A stretch of DNA of 64,000 bases. Source: Valencia hispanica. Taxonomy: Eukaryota > Chordata > Actinopteri > Cyprinodontiformes > Valenciidae. The stretch covers positions 3,792,001 through 3,856,000 of the forward strand of contig OY747710.1 in assembly GCA_963556495.2 (NCBI GenBank), written 5' to 3'. The position numbers and the translations under genes are program-made. Position 1 is the first letter of the stretch. Each line of letters opens with the position of its first letter. Positions 46,195-57,166 of this stretch are shown here, piece after piece. The notes beneath the pieces were generated by a model. It did no database searches, was not told the origin of the DNA, and was given only the letters and a program-made list of their open reading frames with translations.

Positions 46195-46666
46195 AGGTCG
46201 TTCCTGTGATGTTTGGACTTCAGATTTCCTCAGCTGTGAAAATGCACTGCCACTGCCATTAAGCTAACTTTGGACTAAAGTCCATCATTCCACGTTATTC
46301 TGTCTCTCTTGCTCATTTTTTATTTTTTTATGGTAACCTGCTGAAGCGAATGAGAATGCACAGCATTAGTATCAGTAAGTACCAGGATGCATTTACAGAG
46401 ATGGCGCTCATTTCATCCCAAAGTGTTCCACAAAACACCTCGACTTCGGGGAGATGAGCTGCAGTGGATATTTCCTGTCAGTATTGACGCTTTTTATTTT
46501 TTTATTTGCACATGAACTCTTAAACGGTTTTATTCTGCGTGTAACCGTCGCTTTTTAATCCTAATTTTACCGTAATGCCACTTTGAGGTGTTCCAGATCA
46601 TTTTGTAAGTATTTATTTTGTCAAAAAAGAAAAAATAAAGTTGGTGAGCCTGTGTACCACAATGGG
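46195..46666 (+). other. Probable 3'UTR of the RING gene with poly(A) signal
   Basis: Non-coding sequence to AATAAA at 46,634-46,639. About 30 bp further right, TTTATT at 46,668-46,673 is a poly(A) signal for minus-strand transcripts, so the two convergent genes may end here tail to tail. Confidence 0.5.
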
Positions 46667-48131
46667 TTTTATTCAGGGAAATTCATCACAAGCAAAAAAA
46701 ACATGCTGGTACAAAAAAACAAAACAAATAATGATATTTACATCTGGCAAATTTTAAACTATGCTCGTACCAAAAACTTTAAATAATACATGAAATCCAA
46801 GCAGCAGATGTGAAAAGATCAAGTTAACTTTTCCATGTGGGAGAGGGATGACGTGTTTCTAGAGAAGATTAAAAGGTTGGCATCTTGCATGGAAAGCTCT
46901 AATATTTACAACAATCTGATAACGGCGCAAATTTCTGAAGTACAGGAGAGATCAGAACTGATGGCTGTTTTCCTGCTTTAAAATTAGGCCTTTTTTCTTT
47001 CTTTTTTTTTTTTTTTACAGAGTCTCTGTCTACTTCAAACTGCAACACGAGCAAAAAAAAAAATGTAAACATGGGAAGAAACGAGCTTCCCTTTGCTTCC
47101 AATACTGGTGTCCTATTAAGATACACTAACCCTGGTCAGAAAATGACTCCATTCCACATGTTACATCTATAGATGCTAAATTATACTAAACTATCACTAA
47201 CGCTGTAAATTCAGGATTCTGTTGTGAAATTACACAATTCACCTTTAAACACTTTGAAACTTTTTTTTTTATGATCTGTATGAGCGAGGCTGCTTGTTCA
47301 GCTTTCATAAACTGGTTAACTTAATTTTTTTTTTAAACATCTGGGCCAACTGAGATCCCACATAGATCTATCAAACCTAGACTGGATCACTCCAGACCTC
47401 AAAGACGAGCAGCGAAATGACCCTTAAGTGGAGATTCTCAGGCAGCAACTCGAAAACCAATGGACTGTTTAAACACAAGATGTGGCAAATAAAAGAAAGT
47501 ATGTAATTTAATAAATCAGAGTAATGAAAAAACAAACTTCTGGAAATTCTGATTGGTCTCCTTTAGAAAAACAAAAGAAGTCCTGAAAGCAGATTTCTAC
47601 AGCAATGGAAGCAAAACTCTTAACTTTTCCCTGTAATATAAAACAAAAAGAGCCGAGCTGCGACTGCAGACACGTTTAATACTGTGATGTGAATGTAGGC
47701 CCTCTCGCTGCCCTGGAGGATGCACCGGCAGAGGGATACGAGACCAAAAATAGCTCCCATGTCTTAAATTCCACATTGAAGCCGGGAAGGTTGCAGCAGA
47801 GAAACCGTTTCAGAAACGGCCTCTGCAACTTCGACACGAACAAATGCGCTTTGCATATTGAAGAATCGCACAGCGCAGAGGTTAGAAGCGCTGAGAGGAT
47901 CTGGGTCAGAGGTCAAAAACATAACCTATGACCTTTCCTGTCCTCCTCCTCTCCTAGAACCGTGTTGCTCTGAAGATAAACCGAGTGCAGGCTTCATTTT
48001 TATTTGAAAGAAAAAAATACCAGTCAGTTCTTTTAGGCCCGTTATCACACGTACGGGCACCACTGAGGGACATCTCAGTCTCATACTGGTTTTTAAAGGG
48101 AATCTGAAATAGAAATCAGTCGGGATGGAGT
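46667..48131 (-). other. mtmr11: Probable long 3'UTR of mtmr11
   Basis: From the stop at 48,132 the minus-strand transcript could run about 1.45 kb to the AATAAA complement at 46,668-46,673. No repeat or ORF of note. Earlier poly(A) sites are possible. Confidence 0.45.
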
Positions 48132-48560
48132 TCAGGACGTCAGCGACGACCCGTTGCTCTTAGGCAGCTTGGTGGTGCTGGGTGGTGGATGGTAGCGAGG
48201 GTCCGACCGAGCCTCTGCAACCGCGGAGTGTCCGAACAGGAAGGAGTGCTTGTTGCCGTCTCTGTTTGCAGATCTGGGCAGCGGCGGTGCCGAGGCAGAG
48301 GGGGGGCCCCTGGAGGCGAGCTGCTGCTTGGTGGAGGTAGGTGGGGGGGTCGTTTTGGGCCTGAGCGCTGAGTAAAGGAAGGTGCTGTTGTTGGTGCTCT
48401 GGTTCAGGTTGGTGTCGGCTCGCCGGGGCTCGGGCGTGGCGGTGAGTGGGTCGGGACCGCCGGTGGAGAGCTGGGCGAGCTGGTCTTTGAGCTGCCACAC
48501 CTCCTGGGCGAGGCGGTCCACTGGGTGCGGCCGGTTGGCCGAGGCGGGATGGGAGAAGGC
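48132..48560 (-). CDS. mtmr11: Myotubularin-related protein 11-like, last exon
   Basis: The acceptor 'ctccctccccctccccctcag' is followed by an open frame in phase 0, encoding AFSHPASANRPHPVDRLAQ and then EVWQLKDQLAQL, a short amphipathic/coiled-coil segment. A long Pro/Ser/Thr-rich tail follows, ending SNGSSLTS and TGA at 48,134-48,132. Members of the MTMR10/11/12 group end in the same way, with a coiled-coil stretch and a variable tail after the YLRW..EAQ motif found in the preceding exon. These proteins lack the catalytic Cys of active myotubularins and act as partners or adaptors in phosphoinositide metabolism. The tail itself is not diagnostic; the call rests on the phase match with 57,980-58,297. 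Confidence 0.68.
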   Translation of the reverse strand, partial: AFSHPASANRPHPVDRLAQEVWQLKDQLAQLSTGGPDPLTATPEPRRADTNLNQSTNNSTFLYSALRPKTTPPPTSTKQQLASRGPPSASAPPLPRSANRDGNKHSFLFGHSAVAEARSDPRYHPPPSTTKLPKSNGSSLTS

Positions 48561-48859
48561 CTGAGGGGGAGGGGGAGGGAGAGAAAGAGAGGCGGGGGTC
48601 AGGTTGTCTAATTCTGGAAGATGAGATGTGTTGGACCCAAATGTATAGCAAGCCATCGGTATCATGAATAAGGAGTAATTTAACTTGTTTAACCTATAAA
48701 TCACGGCATACGCCTTTTTTTGTTTTTACATAGTAACACAACTAGAACATCCTTAATCTACAATTCTGCTCCCGTCTTAACCACCCTCTGTTTATCGATA
48801 AAGTTTGGTATGACATTCAACTCACTCCACTCCAGTTACCAGACTCTATGCTGTCTGTA

Positions 48860-49105
48860 ACGCTGGTGCCTGTTATTAAAGACCCACTCCAATAAAAAAC
48901 TTGTTTTTTGTGTTAACATGTTCTTCTGGCATTTTTCTAATGCCAGATGACATATCTTAAGAAATGTAAGCACAAAATTGCATTTCAGAGTATTTCTGCT
49001 TTCAAATCGCTGTGAATCAGTAGCAGACGCTAAAAGGCCGTCTAAAACAAGACTGGGTTTGTGACGTAGCAACCCCAGAAGACGATCGCGGGCCAACAGC
49101 TGTGT
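48860..49105. repeat. Possible miniature element adjoining the LINE
   Basis: 'aaagacccactccaataaaa' and 'ctggcatttttctaatgcca' resemble a recurrent fish miniature element. Only one end is evident before the LINE begins. Confidence 0.3.
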
Positions 49106-49272
49106 GGAGGACGACCCAAGATGGCGCCGTGAACACACTCTCTAAATCGAGCTCTGCTACCAATGCTAATTTATTAGTGATTAACTTTTTATAGAGAGCC
49201 TGCCTCTAACTAAGAACTCTTACGAACGTGCTCCGTTCCAATTTATAAAAGAACTAGTGCGAAATATGCCGA

Positions 49273-50120
49273 ATGTGGACAAGAGGAAAATACGCAACGA
49301 AAAGGCGGGGAGAAGTTAACAACGAAGCAACATCGGCTAACAAAGCTAACGTCAATCGTAATATTCTGATGGACAACTACCACGGTTATGCGGCAAAAGA
49401 AGGATTAAAAGTCAGCGTAATGGATGAGGAGGATTTTCCCGACTTGCCATTTACCCCAGCAAAACAACCTCCCAGCAAGAAAGGTAAACAAGATACTGCC
49501 GGCAACGCCATGGAAACTAATTTAGCTGAAGCTCCAGAGTTTGTTACCTCACTTGCCCAGCTAATTAACACTCGGTCCGACAAGCTTGAATCACTGATTC
49601 AGGAAAATAGAACTGTGATTACGGATCTGAAGGAACAAGTCCACTTCATTTGTGAGGATGTGAATGCAGTGAAAGGTAAAGATGCTCAAGTTGAACAACT
49701 TAACCACGAAGAAAAAAAGCGTACCGGCATACTGGAAACAAGGATTACAGACCTGGAAAGATATTCTCGTCGCTGGAACCTGCGGCTCAACGGCATTCCA
49801 GAGACAGTAGAGAAGCAGCAGGTACGGTTGGAAGTGATTAAAACCTGCCAGGCTGTCTTACCAGAAGATAAAAAACGACTAGATACCGTCCATCGCCTCG
49901 GTGCAAAGAATCCGAAGGGGCCCAGAAGCGTCATCATTCAGTTTTCGTCCCGGGTTCACAGCCGCCAAGAACTCCCGGTACCTGCGCGATCATGGTCTGC
50001 GTTTTGCTGAAGACCTCTGTCAGATCGACAGAGAAAATAGGAAGAAGCTGTGGCCAACGGTGGAAGTTGCCCAAAAAGGAAGGAAAAGTGGCTTTCTTCG
50101 TTGGCGGTCGCTGCTTTGTT
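49273..50120 (+). pseudogene. L1-type ORF1 (nucleic-acid chaperone), frameshifted
   Basis: ORF1p coats LINE RNA as a coiled-coil trimer. Here an N-terminal charged region (with FPDLPFTPAKQPPSKK) is followed by a heptad-like coiled coil (about residues 95-165, with LESLIQENRTVITDLKEQV and ILETRITDLE). Next comes the RRM-type block RYSRRWNLRLNGIPE, continuing to DTVHRLG and RSVIIQFSSR. Frame breaks occur near 49,955 and 50,080; the C-terminal domain continues out of frame as YLRDHGLRFAEDL, DRENRKKLWPTVE and FFVGGRCFV. The first codons also shift frame relative to an upstream ATG at 49,267. Confidence 0.8.
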
Positions 50121-50159
50121 GAAAAGGAAATTTTCCCTTCACTATAGAAAATGAAACCT

Positions 50160-50681
50160 GATAAATCTGATATGAATGCAATGATATGCATGCACTCTAA
50201 AATGCAACTTTACAGGTAACTTACTGCACTCAGATACTGATATTAATGGTCATTTTATATGTCAAGTGATTGATTTCAACAAGATTATTTTGATTGTGTC
50301 TAATGTTTATGGATATAACACTACAGCAGGAAATGAGAACCTGTTTGACACTATAGAACAAAAAATATTAATATGGTTAAACAAGTTCCCTAATGCCTTC
50401 CTCTTAATAGGTGGGGATTTTAATGTTGCTCTTCATAATTCCTTAGACAGATGGCCATCAAGACAAAACAACAATGAAAGCTGCCAATTTAAAGCTCCTC
50501 ATGCAAAGATTTGATCTGATAGATATTTGGAGCGAGAACTTTCCGACTGACAAAGTATACACATGGTCTAATAAGACGGGATCCTCCCAATCTAGTATTG
50601 ACTATTGGCAGATGTCCAGGTGCCTTAAAGAGAACACAGCAGTACAAATTATGGCTACACTATTAACAGATCATAAAGCTA
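50160..50681 (+). pseudogene. L1-type ORF2, endonuclease part (broken)
   Basis: Blocks SNVYGYNTTAGNENLFDTIE, then FLLIGGDFNVALHNSLDRWP (the GDFN catalytic motif) and, one frame away, FDLIDIWSENFPTDKVYTWSNKTG, belong to an APE-type endonuclease. The N-terminal part with the catalytic Glu is missing, so a deletion removed the ORF2 start. A frameshift lies near 50,500. It is cut at 50,682 by the Tc1 insertion. Confidence 0.8.
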
Positions 50682-50683
50682 TA

Positions 50684-52288
50684 CAGTGGCTTGCAAAAGT
50701 ATTCGCCCTCCTTGAACTTTTCCACATTTTGTCGCATTACAGCCACAAACATGAATCAATTTTATTGGAATTCCAGGTGAAAGACCAAAACAAAGTGGTG
50801 TTCACGTGAGAAGTGGAACGAAAATCATCCATGATTCCAAACATTTTTTACAAATAAATAACTGAAAAGTGGGGTGTGTGTAATTATTCAGCCCCCTTTG
50901 GTCTGAGTGCAGTCAGTTGCCCATAGACATTGTCTGATGAGTGCTAATGACTAAATAGAGGCACCTGTGTGTAATCTAATGTCAGTACAAATACAGCTGC
51001 CCTGTGACGGCCTCAGAGGTTGTCTAAGAGAATGTTGGGAGCAACAACACCATGAAGTCCAAAGAACACACCAGACAGGTCAGGGATAAAGTTATTGAGA
51101 AATTTAAAGCAGGCTTAGGCTACAAAAAGATTTCCCAAGCCTTGAACATCCCACGGAGCGCTGTTCAAGCGATCATTCAGAAATGGAAGGAGTATGGCAC
51201 AACTGTAAACCTACCAAGACAAGGCCGTCCACCTAAACTCACAGGCCGAACAAGGAGAGCGCTGATCAGAAATGCAGCCAAGAGGCCCATGGTGACTCTG
51301 GACGAGCTGCAGAGATCTACAGCTCAGGTGGGGGAATCTGTCCATAGGACAACTATTAGTGGTGCACTGCACAAAGTTGGCCTTTATGGAAGAGTGGCAA
51401 GAAGAAAGCCATTGTTAAAAGAAAACCATAAGAAGTCCCGTTTGCAGTTTGCCACAAGCCATGTGGGGGACACAGCAAACATGTGGAAGAAGGTGCTCTG
51501 GTCAGAAGAGACCAAAATGGAACTTTTTGGCCAAAATGCAAAACGCTATGTGTGGCGGAAAACTAACACTGCACATCACTCTGAACACACCATCCCCACT
51601 GTCAAATATGGGGGTGGCAGCATCATGCTCTGGGGGTGCTTCTCTTCAGCAGGGACAGGGAAGCTGGTCAGAGTTGATGGGAAGATGGATGGAGCCAAAT
51701 ACAGGGCAATCTTGGAAGAAAACCTCTTGGAGTCTGCAAAAGACTTGAGACTGGGGCGGAGGTTCACCTTCCAGCAGGACAACGACCCTAAACATAAAGC
51801 CAGGGCAACAATGGAATGGTTTAAAACAAAACATATCCATGTGTTAGAATGGCCCAGTCAAAGTCCAGATCTAAATCCAATCCAGAATCTGTGGCAAGAT
51901 CTGAAAGCTGCTGTTCACAAACGCTGTCCATCTAATCTGACTGAGCTGGAGCTGTTTTCCAAAGAAGAATGGGCAAAAATTTCAGTCTGTAGATGTGCAA
52001 AGCTGGTAGAGACATACCCTAAAAGACTGGCAGCTGGAATTGCAGCAAAAGGTGGTTCTACAAAGTATTGACTCAGGGGGCTGAATAATTATGCACACCC
52101 CACTTTTCAGTTATTTATTTGTAAAAAATGTTTGGAATCATGTATGATTTTTGTGCCACTTCTCACGTGTACACCACTTTGTTTTGGTCTTTCACCTGGA
52201 ATTCCAATAAAATTGATTCATGTTTGTGGCTGTAATGTGACAAAATGTGGAAAAGTTCAAGGGGGCCGAATACTTTTGCAAGCCACTG
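50684..52288 (+). mobile_element. Tc1-like element, full length, inserted in the LINE
   Basis: The ends 'cagtggcttgcaaaagtatt' and 'aatacttttgcaagccactg' are inverted repeats flanked by TA at 50,682-50,683 and 52,289-52,290. The arms are long (about 200 bp), with 'ttccacattttgtcgcatta', 'ggaattccaggtgaaagacc' and 'aactgaaaagtggggtgtg' mirrored at 52,090-52,260. The two arms are very similar, which points to a young insertion. Confidence 0.95.
51052..52071 (+). CDS. Tc1-like transposase, intact frame but catalytic residues changed
   Basis: A 339-residue ORF of normal family length without stops. Residues 1-120 form the paired-type DNA-binding region (YKKISQALNIPRSAVQAII, then the GRPPKLT hinge and TLDELQ). 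The catalytic core follows, with GGGSIMLWGCF, FQQDNDPKHKA and SPDLNPI. Tc1 enzymes use Asp-Asp-34-Glu. Here the first Asp is Glu152 (WSEETK, codon GAA), the second Asp is Asp243, and the residue 34 positions later is Gln278 (SPDLNPIQNLW, codon CAG) instead of Glu. Two of three metal ligands are therefore altered, and the protein should bind ends but not cut. Sequencing error is an alternative explanation for either change. Confidence 0.92.
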   Translation: MKSKEHTRQVRDKVIEKFKAGLGYKKISQALNIPRSAVQAIIQKWKEYGTTVNLPRQGRPPKLTGRTRRALIRNAAKRPMVTLDELQRSTAQVGESVHRTTISGALHKVGLYGRVARRKPLLKENHKKSRLQFATSHVGDTANMWKKVLWSEETKMELFGQNAKRYVWRKTNTAHHSEHTIPTVKYGGGSIMLWGCFSSAGTGKLVRVDGKMDGAKYRAILEENLLESAKDLRLGRRFTFQQDNDPKHKARATMEWFKTKHIHVLEWPSQSPDLNPIQNLWQDLKAAVHKRCPSNLTELELFSKEEWAKISVCRCAKLVETYPKRLAAGIAAKGGSTKY

Positions 52289-52290
52289 TA

Positions 52291-53727
52291 TATTTTATCA
52301 TCCCCCTATTTTCCTCTGCTTGTCATAACTGTTCTTCTTATTGGAAACTAAATAGCTCAATTTTAATTTATGAAGATGTAAAGACTGAAGTTAGAAGACT
52401 TATTCGAAAATACTGGGATGAGGCTCAAATTGACAATAAATATTGTAACAAATGGGAACTTGTGAAATTTGAAATTGCCAAGTACTTAAGAAAATATAGT
52501 TCTGATATAGCCAAACGGAGAAATGCAGAGGAGGATGAGATAGTATCCATCATAACCTCCCTCTCTCGACAGCTTCCAGATTCTCTGTCTTTAAACAAAA
52601 AATAAATTCTCACTGAATATCAGAATACGCTTGACAACCTATATAGGCTCAAAGCAAAGGGTGCTTTTATCAGATCGAGACAAAAATGGAGGAAGGGGAG
52701 CAAAATTCTGCATTTTTTTTCAGATTGGAAAAATCTCACTCCAAAACTAACTCTATCCAGCAATTTAAGATTGATAATACCTTATGTGATAACCCCAAGC
52801 TGATTGCTACATATTGTTCAAACTTCCATAGCCAGTTGTATACTTCTCAATATTGTGAAAAAAATGCATCTACCTTTTTAGACTCTGTTGTGGTGAATAA
52901 CATTACTGATGCAGACAGATATCTGTGTGATACTCCTTTGACATTACAAGAAATAATTGATTCTATCAATAGTCTCAAACATAACAAGTCTCCTGGAGTG
53001 GATGGATTTACCTCTGAATTCTACAGAGCATTTGTGGAACAATTAGCCCCGTTCTTACTGAAGGTTTTCACAGGAAGCATAGATGATGTATCGCTACCCC
53101 CAACACTAACTCAAGGCTTACTCACACTTCTCCCGAAGCCTAAAAACGATGTAGTGATTATTGATAGCTGGCGCCCTATTTGTCTCTTAAACAATGATTA
53201 TAAGGTGCTAGCAATTGCTTTTGCCAAAAGACTCAAATTAGTTTTGGATTCTGTCATAGATGAATCACAGTCTGGATTCATGAACAACAGACATATATCT
53301 AATAATATAAGATTGGTTTTAGATTTGTTAGATTATTCTGATTTAATCTGTGACAACAGTTATATCCTATTCTTAGATTTCTATAAAGCCTTGAACACCA
53401 GTTTATTTTTAATTCTTCAAAAAAAATTGGTTTTGGTCCTTTCTTTAGCCAAGCTATTCGAACATTATACGCAAATAGTAACTGCTCTATTAAATTGAGC
53501 TCTGGCACAACCCCACGTTTTAATGTCAAACGAGGAATTCGGCAAGGCTGTCCTATCTCCCCTATCTCCCCTCCCCGTCCTATCTTTTCCTCCTTGTCAC
53601 CCAATTTTTAGCCGTCCATATTAAATCAAGCACTCTGAAAGGAATTACAGGAGCAGGAAGAGAAATTTTTATCAGTCAGCTAGCAGACGATACAACCATT
53701 TTTGTTAAAAGACGCTTCTCAAATAAT
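52291..53727 (+). pseudogene. L1-type ORF2, reverse transcriptase part (broken)
   Basis: It resumes with WKLNSSILIYEDVKTEVRRL and continues to an interrupted frame near 52,605. The RT core lies at 52,686-53,498: HNKSPGVDGFTSEFYRAF, LTLLPKPKNDVVIIDSWRP, ICLLNNDYKVLA, SQSGFMNNRHI and FLDFYKALNT. After a frameshift come GIRQGCPIS and QLADDTTIFVKR. The catalytic Asp (LDFYKA) and the ADD motif (here LADD) are present. The thumb and C-terminus are absent. Confidence 0.85.
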
Positions 53728-53930
53728 CTCCAGTTGTATTACAGTACATTCTGTAATTTCGACTGTTAACTTTGTTTTCTCTCAGTGTTTTTCTCTCCAT
53801 AGAAGATATACCTGGTCTGGTATCCTGCTTGGCTGCAATGCCCTGTTGGACGGGGGGCATCGACTGGGATGATCCTCCCAGTAACTGAACATCCACTGTG
53901 TCCTGTTATCAACTTTTTAGTAAAATCATT
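53728..53930 (+). repeat. Repeat family R4, internal fragment
   Basis: 'gttaactttgttttctctca', 'tagaagatatacctggtctg' and 'catcgactgggatgatcctc' match the reverse complement of 38,040-38,220. Both ends are missing, and the left border is exactly where the LINE RT stops. Confidence 0.8.
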
Positions 53931-53989
53931 CCTATGAATAGTGTTTTTATACAACAAAGTGTTTAAACGTAAAATCACAAAGACATCTT

Positions 53990-54135
53990 AAGCATCACGA
54001 GATAAATGAACTTATATAGCGCTTTTCAAGTCATACTGAGCTCGAAGCGTTTTACACTGAAGCCACATCCACCCATTCACACCCACAAACACATTCATAC
54101 ACCGACACAGAGTCTGCTGAGCCACATTCACCCCA
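53990..54135 (+). repeat. Fish LINE-tail repeat fragment
   Basis: 'aacttatatagcgcttttca', 'gaagcgttttacactgaag' and 'cacccattcacaccca' are blocks of a common fish LINE 3'UTR repeat. Confidence 0.5.
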
Positions 54136-55188
54136 ATATAGATAAGAAAAAGCAGACAAATCGTGATCTACCCAATAAATGTTAAATTATTCCGTTCTAA
54201 TTAATAATCCAAAGCCTCTTAAGCCTAAACTACTAAAATATTTTTTTTTCTCTTTAGATCTGCCAGTTCAGCTGGATCCTTTTAAAGGCCGACTGCAGCA
54301 GTCACACTGAATCTGTAAATGTTCCCCACAAAAGGAAAATCAGTCTAAAACAAACTCATTGCATCTTATGCAATCATGTGATTGTAAAATTATGAAATAT
54401 TTATTATGGATATAGTATATGTATGTGAAAGTAATAGTTATGTCATAAATGTACATTTTGGATGGTTATGCTTCTCAATTTTCAGAGTTTTTGCTCACAA
54501 GGGCACTAACTGTTCTATTACTGTCATGTAGGCTACTATGTATGCACGTTCGCAAGTTTATTTTTAAGAGAGCGCAAACGTCGGCTGATTATTTCCAAGT
54601 GTCGGCTTTTACAGCATCAGATTATATTTTCAGCACCTGTGCTCTGCGCGCTGCGTTCGGGGAGCGAATACACGAGAAGCAGGAGAGCTAGAACATGTAT
54701 GAAGCGATCGTGTGTGAGTTTTAATCGCACATGTTGCGTCACAACATAAAATATTATTTAACATAGAAATATGCGCTTTTATTATTCTAACTGCGCTTTC
54801 AGGCTAGGGAAACAAATATAACGTCAAACAGTTTTTGAGAAAAACTGCTGGGAAAGTGAGGCTGTTTCATCTGCCCATGAATCATCACATCTCTCGTTAT
54901 TTATATATACGAAAAACACGGCATATGCAATAGGATGCCTGGATAAAAATACCGGCATCTCGCACCATCAGTCAACTGTGAAAGCGGGGTTTTCACACCC
55001 ACCGTGCTTTTTTTTCTTTTTTTTTCATTTCAACCCTGATGAAGGAAGCAGGCAGACATCTGATTACTGATCTAAAGCAGCTTTTCTCATTGCTGCCACT
55101 CACTATTATTACAATCAGGAGGGAGGAAAGGGTACACAAGGGTCAAGGTTCGGTTCAGTTTTGGTACGCCTCAATTAAGCAACATTTT
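54136..55188. other. No gene recognised
   Basis: Intronic DNA with an 80-codon ORF (54,449-54,691) that has no domain and no splice context. Confidence 0.35.
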
Positions 55189-55457
55189 CACTGCAAAGAA
55201 GGATTTTCAAGAAAGGAAAAAAGCCTCGTTTCTGGAAATGTTTTCTTATTTTTTGTCTAAAGAGAAAAAATTTTCTTAAGAAGCAGGTTTTGCACAATAA
55301 AATTAAGCTTATTCTAAGATTTCTTTGCTAGTTTTAAGAATTCTAGCCAAGCAACTTTTGCTCACCCCATTGGCAGAGTTTTTTTGCTCAAAACAAGAAA
55401 ATGTGACCCTTTTTAAGAATATTAGGTTTATTTCAAGCAGTGCTGTTTTTGCAGTGA
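55189..55457. mobile_element. Miniature element with 'cactgcaaa' termini
   Basis: It starts 'cactgcaaagaaggattttc' and ends 'gctgtttttgcagtg', an inverted terminal motif. The interior 'attggcagagtttttttgct' with 'caaaacaag' is characteristic of a recurrent fish miniature element. Confidence 0.65.
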
Positions 55458-55549
55458 GAACAAATCTGATCATTTTGATTTACTCTATTATTTTCTTAAA
55501 CTGACTGGAGATTTGGTTGGATTGTAAGCATTCATCGATCTCCTGATCA

Positions 55550-55971
55550 GCCGGATCAGCCCAGAACTACGGGAGGAGCGGCTTAAAGACCAGAAGAGAG
55601 CTGGGACCAGAGTCTCAGGGGTTACCATAGTAACACACTACGCCATCATGGACTAAAGCCTTGCAGCGCTCAAGCCAGAACCAGTCCAGGCCCGTCTGAA
55701 GTGTGATGCAGAGGAGTTAAAACAATTGTGAGATCGCGATACCGACCGTGAAGCATGGGGGACAGGGCGTTCATGGATGGTGACCCGAAACACAGCGACG
55801 GAGGAGCTCCAAGAAGCATTACAAGATCAAGTCTCCAGAGCCGAAACTCCACGTTCCCTCCGCAACAGCCCTGAAGCCTGAGAGATCTGGAGAAGATCTG
55901 CATGGAGTGGACCAGAACCTCTGCTGCAGCGCAGGACCTGGTCAAGAACTACAGGAAACGTCTGAACCAGG
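55550..55971 (+). mobile_element. Tc1-like transposase relic
   Basis: 'agagagctgggaccagagtc', 'gttaccatagtaacac', 'gtgaagcatgggg' and 'aggtctgcatggagt'-like blocks follow the order in the 27.9-28.6 kb element, with large deletions. No open frame or terminal repeat is left. R1 copy D begins at its right edge. Confidence 0.65.
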
Positions 55972-56775
55972 GGTCACGTTAAGCCAATATTACCCGCTGT
56001 GTTTGACCGTTTTTTTTTTTTAAGCGGTGACGGAAAAATCTGAAGGCCGTCCGTCATCCTGACAGATTAGTATTCACACCTCTGACCACTTGGTGCAGAC
56101 GCATGATCAACTTCATGCATGGAGTTCAGGTAACTAAATACATGGAAATAAAAAAAAAAAAAGCATAATGAGCATCATCTCAGACCTGGACATCGTACTC
56201 AATGCATCTCGCTATCTGAGAGCTGACAGCGCATTAAAGAGTCACTGAGGCTTTGAAGCGCATCGCTGCCTACCTCCGGTGCATGCTGCGGGATTCCCTC
56301 CCACTGAAGCGATAGCTTGCGGGTCAGGAAACGGCTAATTCAGAGAGTCTTTCCGACTCTCCAATTTCAAAACTTCGCCTGAAGCAACGCTTTAACTCCA
56401 GTCTCCAATGTGGCAGCGGAACGCAGATTTAGCATCCAGAAGAACATCTAAACCCCCATGAGAAGTCATCTGTCGGAGGCAAAAATCCAAAACCTCATGA
56501 CAAAAACCTCCGCAGCAATTCCACTATTTGATTACGCACAAGCGGGTGAACATTTCAATTCCATGCGGAGCAGGAGGAAGCGGTGAGACTGAGCATTCAG
56601 GGCACAGCAGGTGAACTGTTCGTATTGAAAGTGCAATCATTTAATTTATTTTTGTAAATGTAGTTCTCCATTCAGCTTGTTTGGATTAAATGTCATTTAA
56701 AATGCAGAGAAACATAAATACTATCGAATATTCAGCACGAATGGATTGAAATAAAAAAATAATAATTCTATTGAA
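55972..56775 (+). repeat. Repeat family R1, copy D (most complete)
   Basis: The longest copy. Left block 'aggggtcacgttaagcc' and 'gcggtgacggaaaaatctga'; middle 'gcatgctgcgggattccctc' and 'caatgtggcagcggaacgca'; right 'aacccccatgagaagtcatc' and 'ttgtttggattaaatgtcat'. No coding potential or evident terminal inverted repeats. It defines a unit of about 0.8 kb. Confidence 0.8.
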
Positions 56776-57088
56776 TAGGGAAAATATCGATACGCCGATA
56801 TATCGCGATATTTTATGTCACAATATTGTATTGATATTCAAAAGAGTGTATAGATTATTTTTTTAAATTTAGAATCTGAATGGAACCATTAATGATGACA
56901 GTAATTTTTGTAGTAAAATTAAAAGTATGACTGGTAGTTTTGTGGCCTGTTTTCACCTTCTTCTTCGCTACAGTGGATCAACTAGATCTAGTAATAAAAC
57001 TGGATGTGTTAAAGTGTGAAACAGGTTGGAGTTTCTAAAATACTGTGACAGTTTTTCTACAGTAAAAATCACAATAGTTTTACTCATA

Positions 57089-57166
<78 letters not shown>

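Larger units (their letters stand above)
49108..53727 (+). mobile_element. L1-type LINE, interrupted and 3'-truncated
   Basis: The start 'gacccaagatggcgccgtga' carries a YY1-like AAGATGGCG motif typical of L1 5' ends. ORF1 (RNA-binding) and ORF2 (endonuclease, RT) follow, with a Tc1 element at 50,684-52,288 inside ORF2. The RT ends abruptly at about 53,727, where R4 sequence begins, so the 3' end is missing. It is antisense to mtmr11. Confidence 0.85.

Noticed and set aside
48160..48651. 163-codon Pro/Arg-rich minus-strand ORF in another frame.
   Set aside because: Frame shadow of the GC-rich last mtmr11 exon. The chosen frame is the one joined in phase with 57,980-58,297.
54625..54660. Possible REST/RE1 element ('ttcagcacctgtgctctgcgc').
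   Set aside because: The left half fits the RE1 consensus but the right half does not, and it lies in the mtmr11 intron, far from sv2a.
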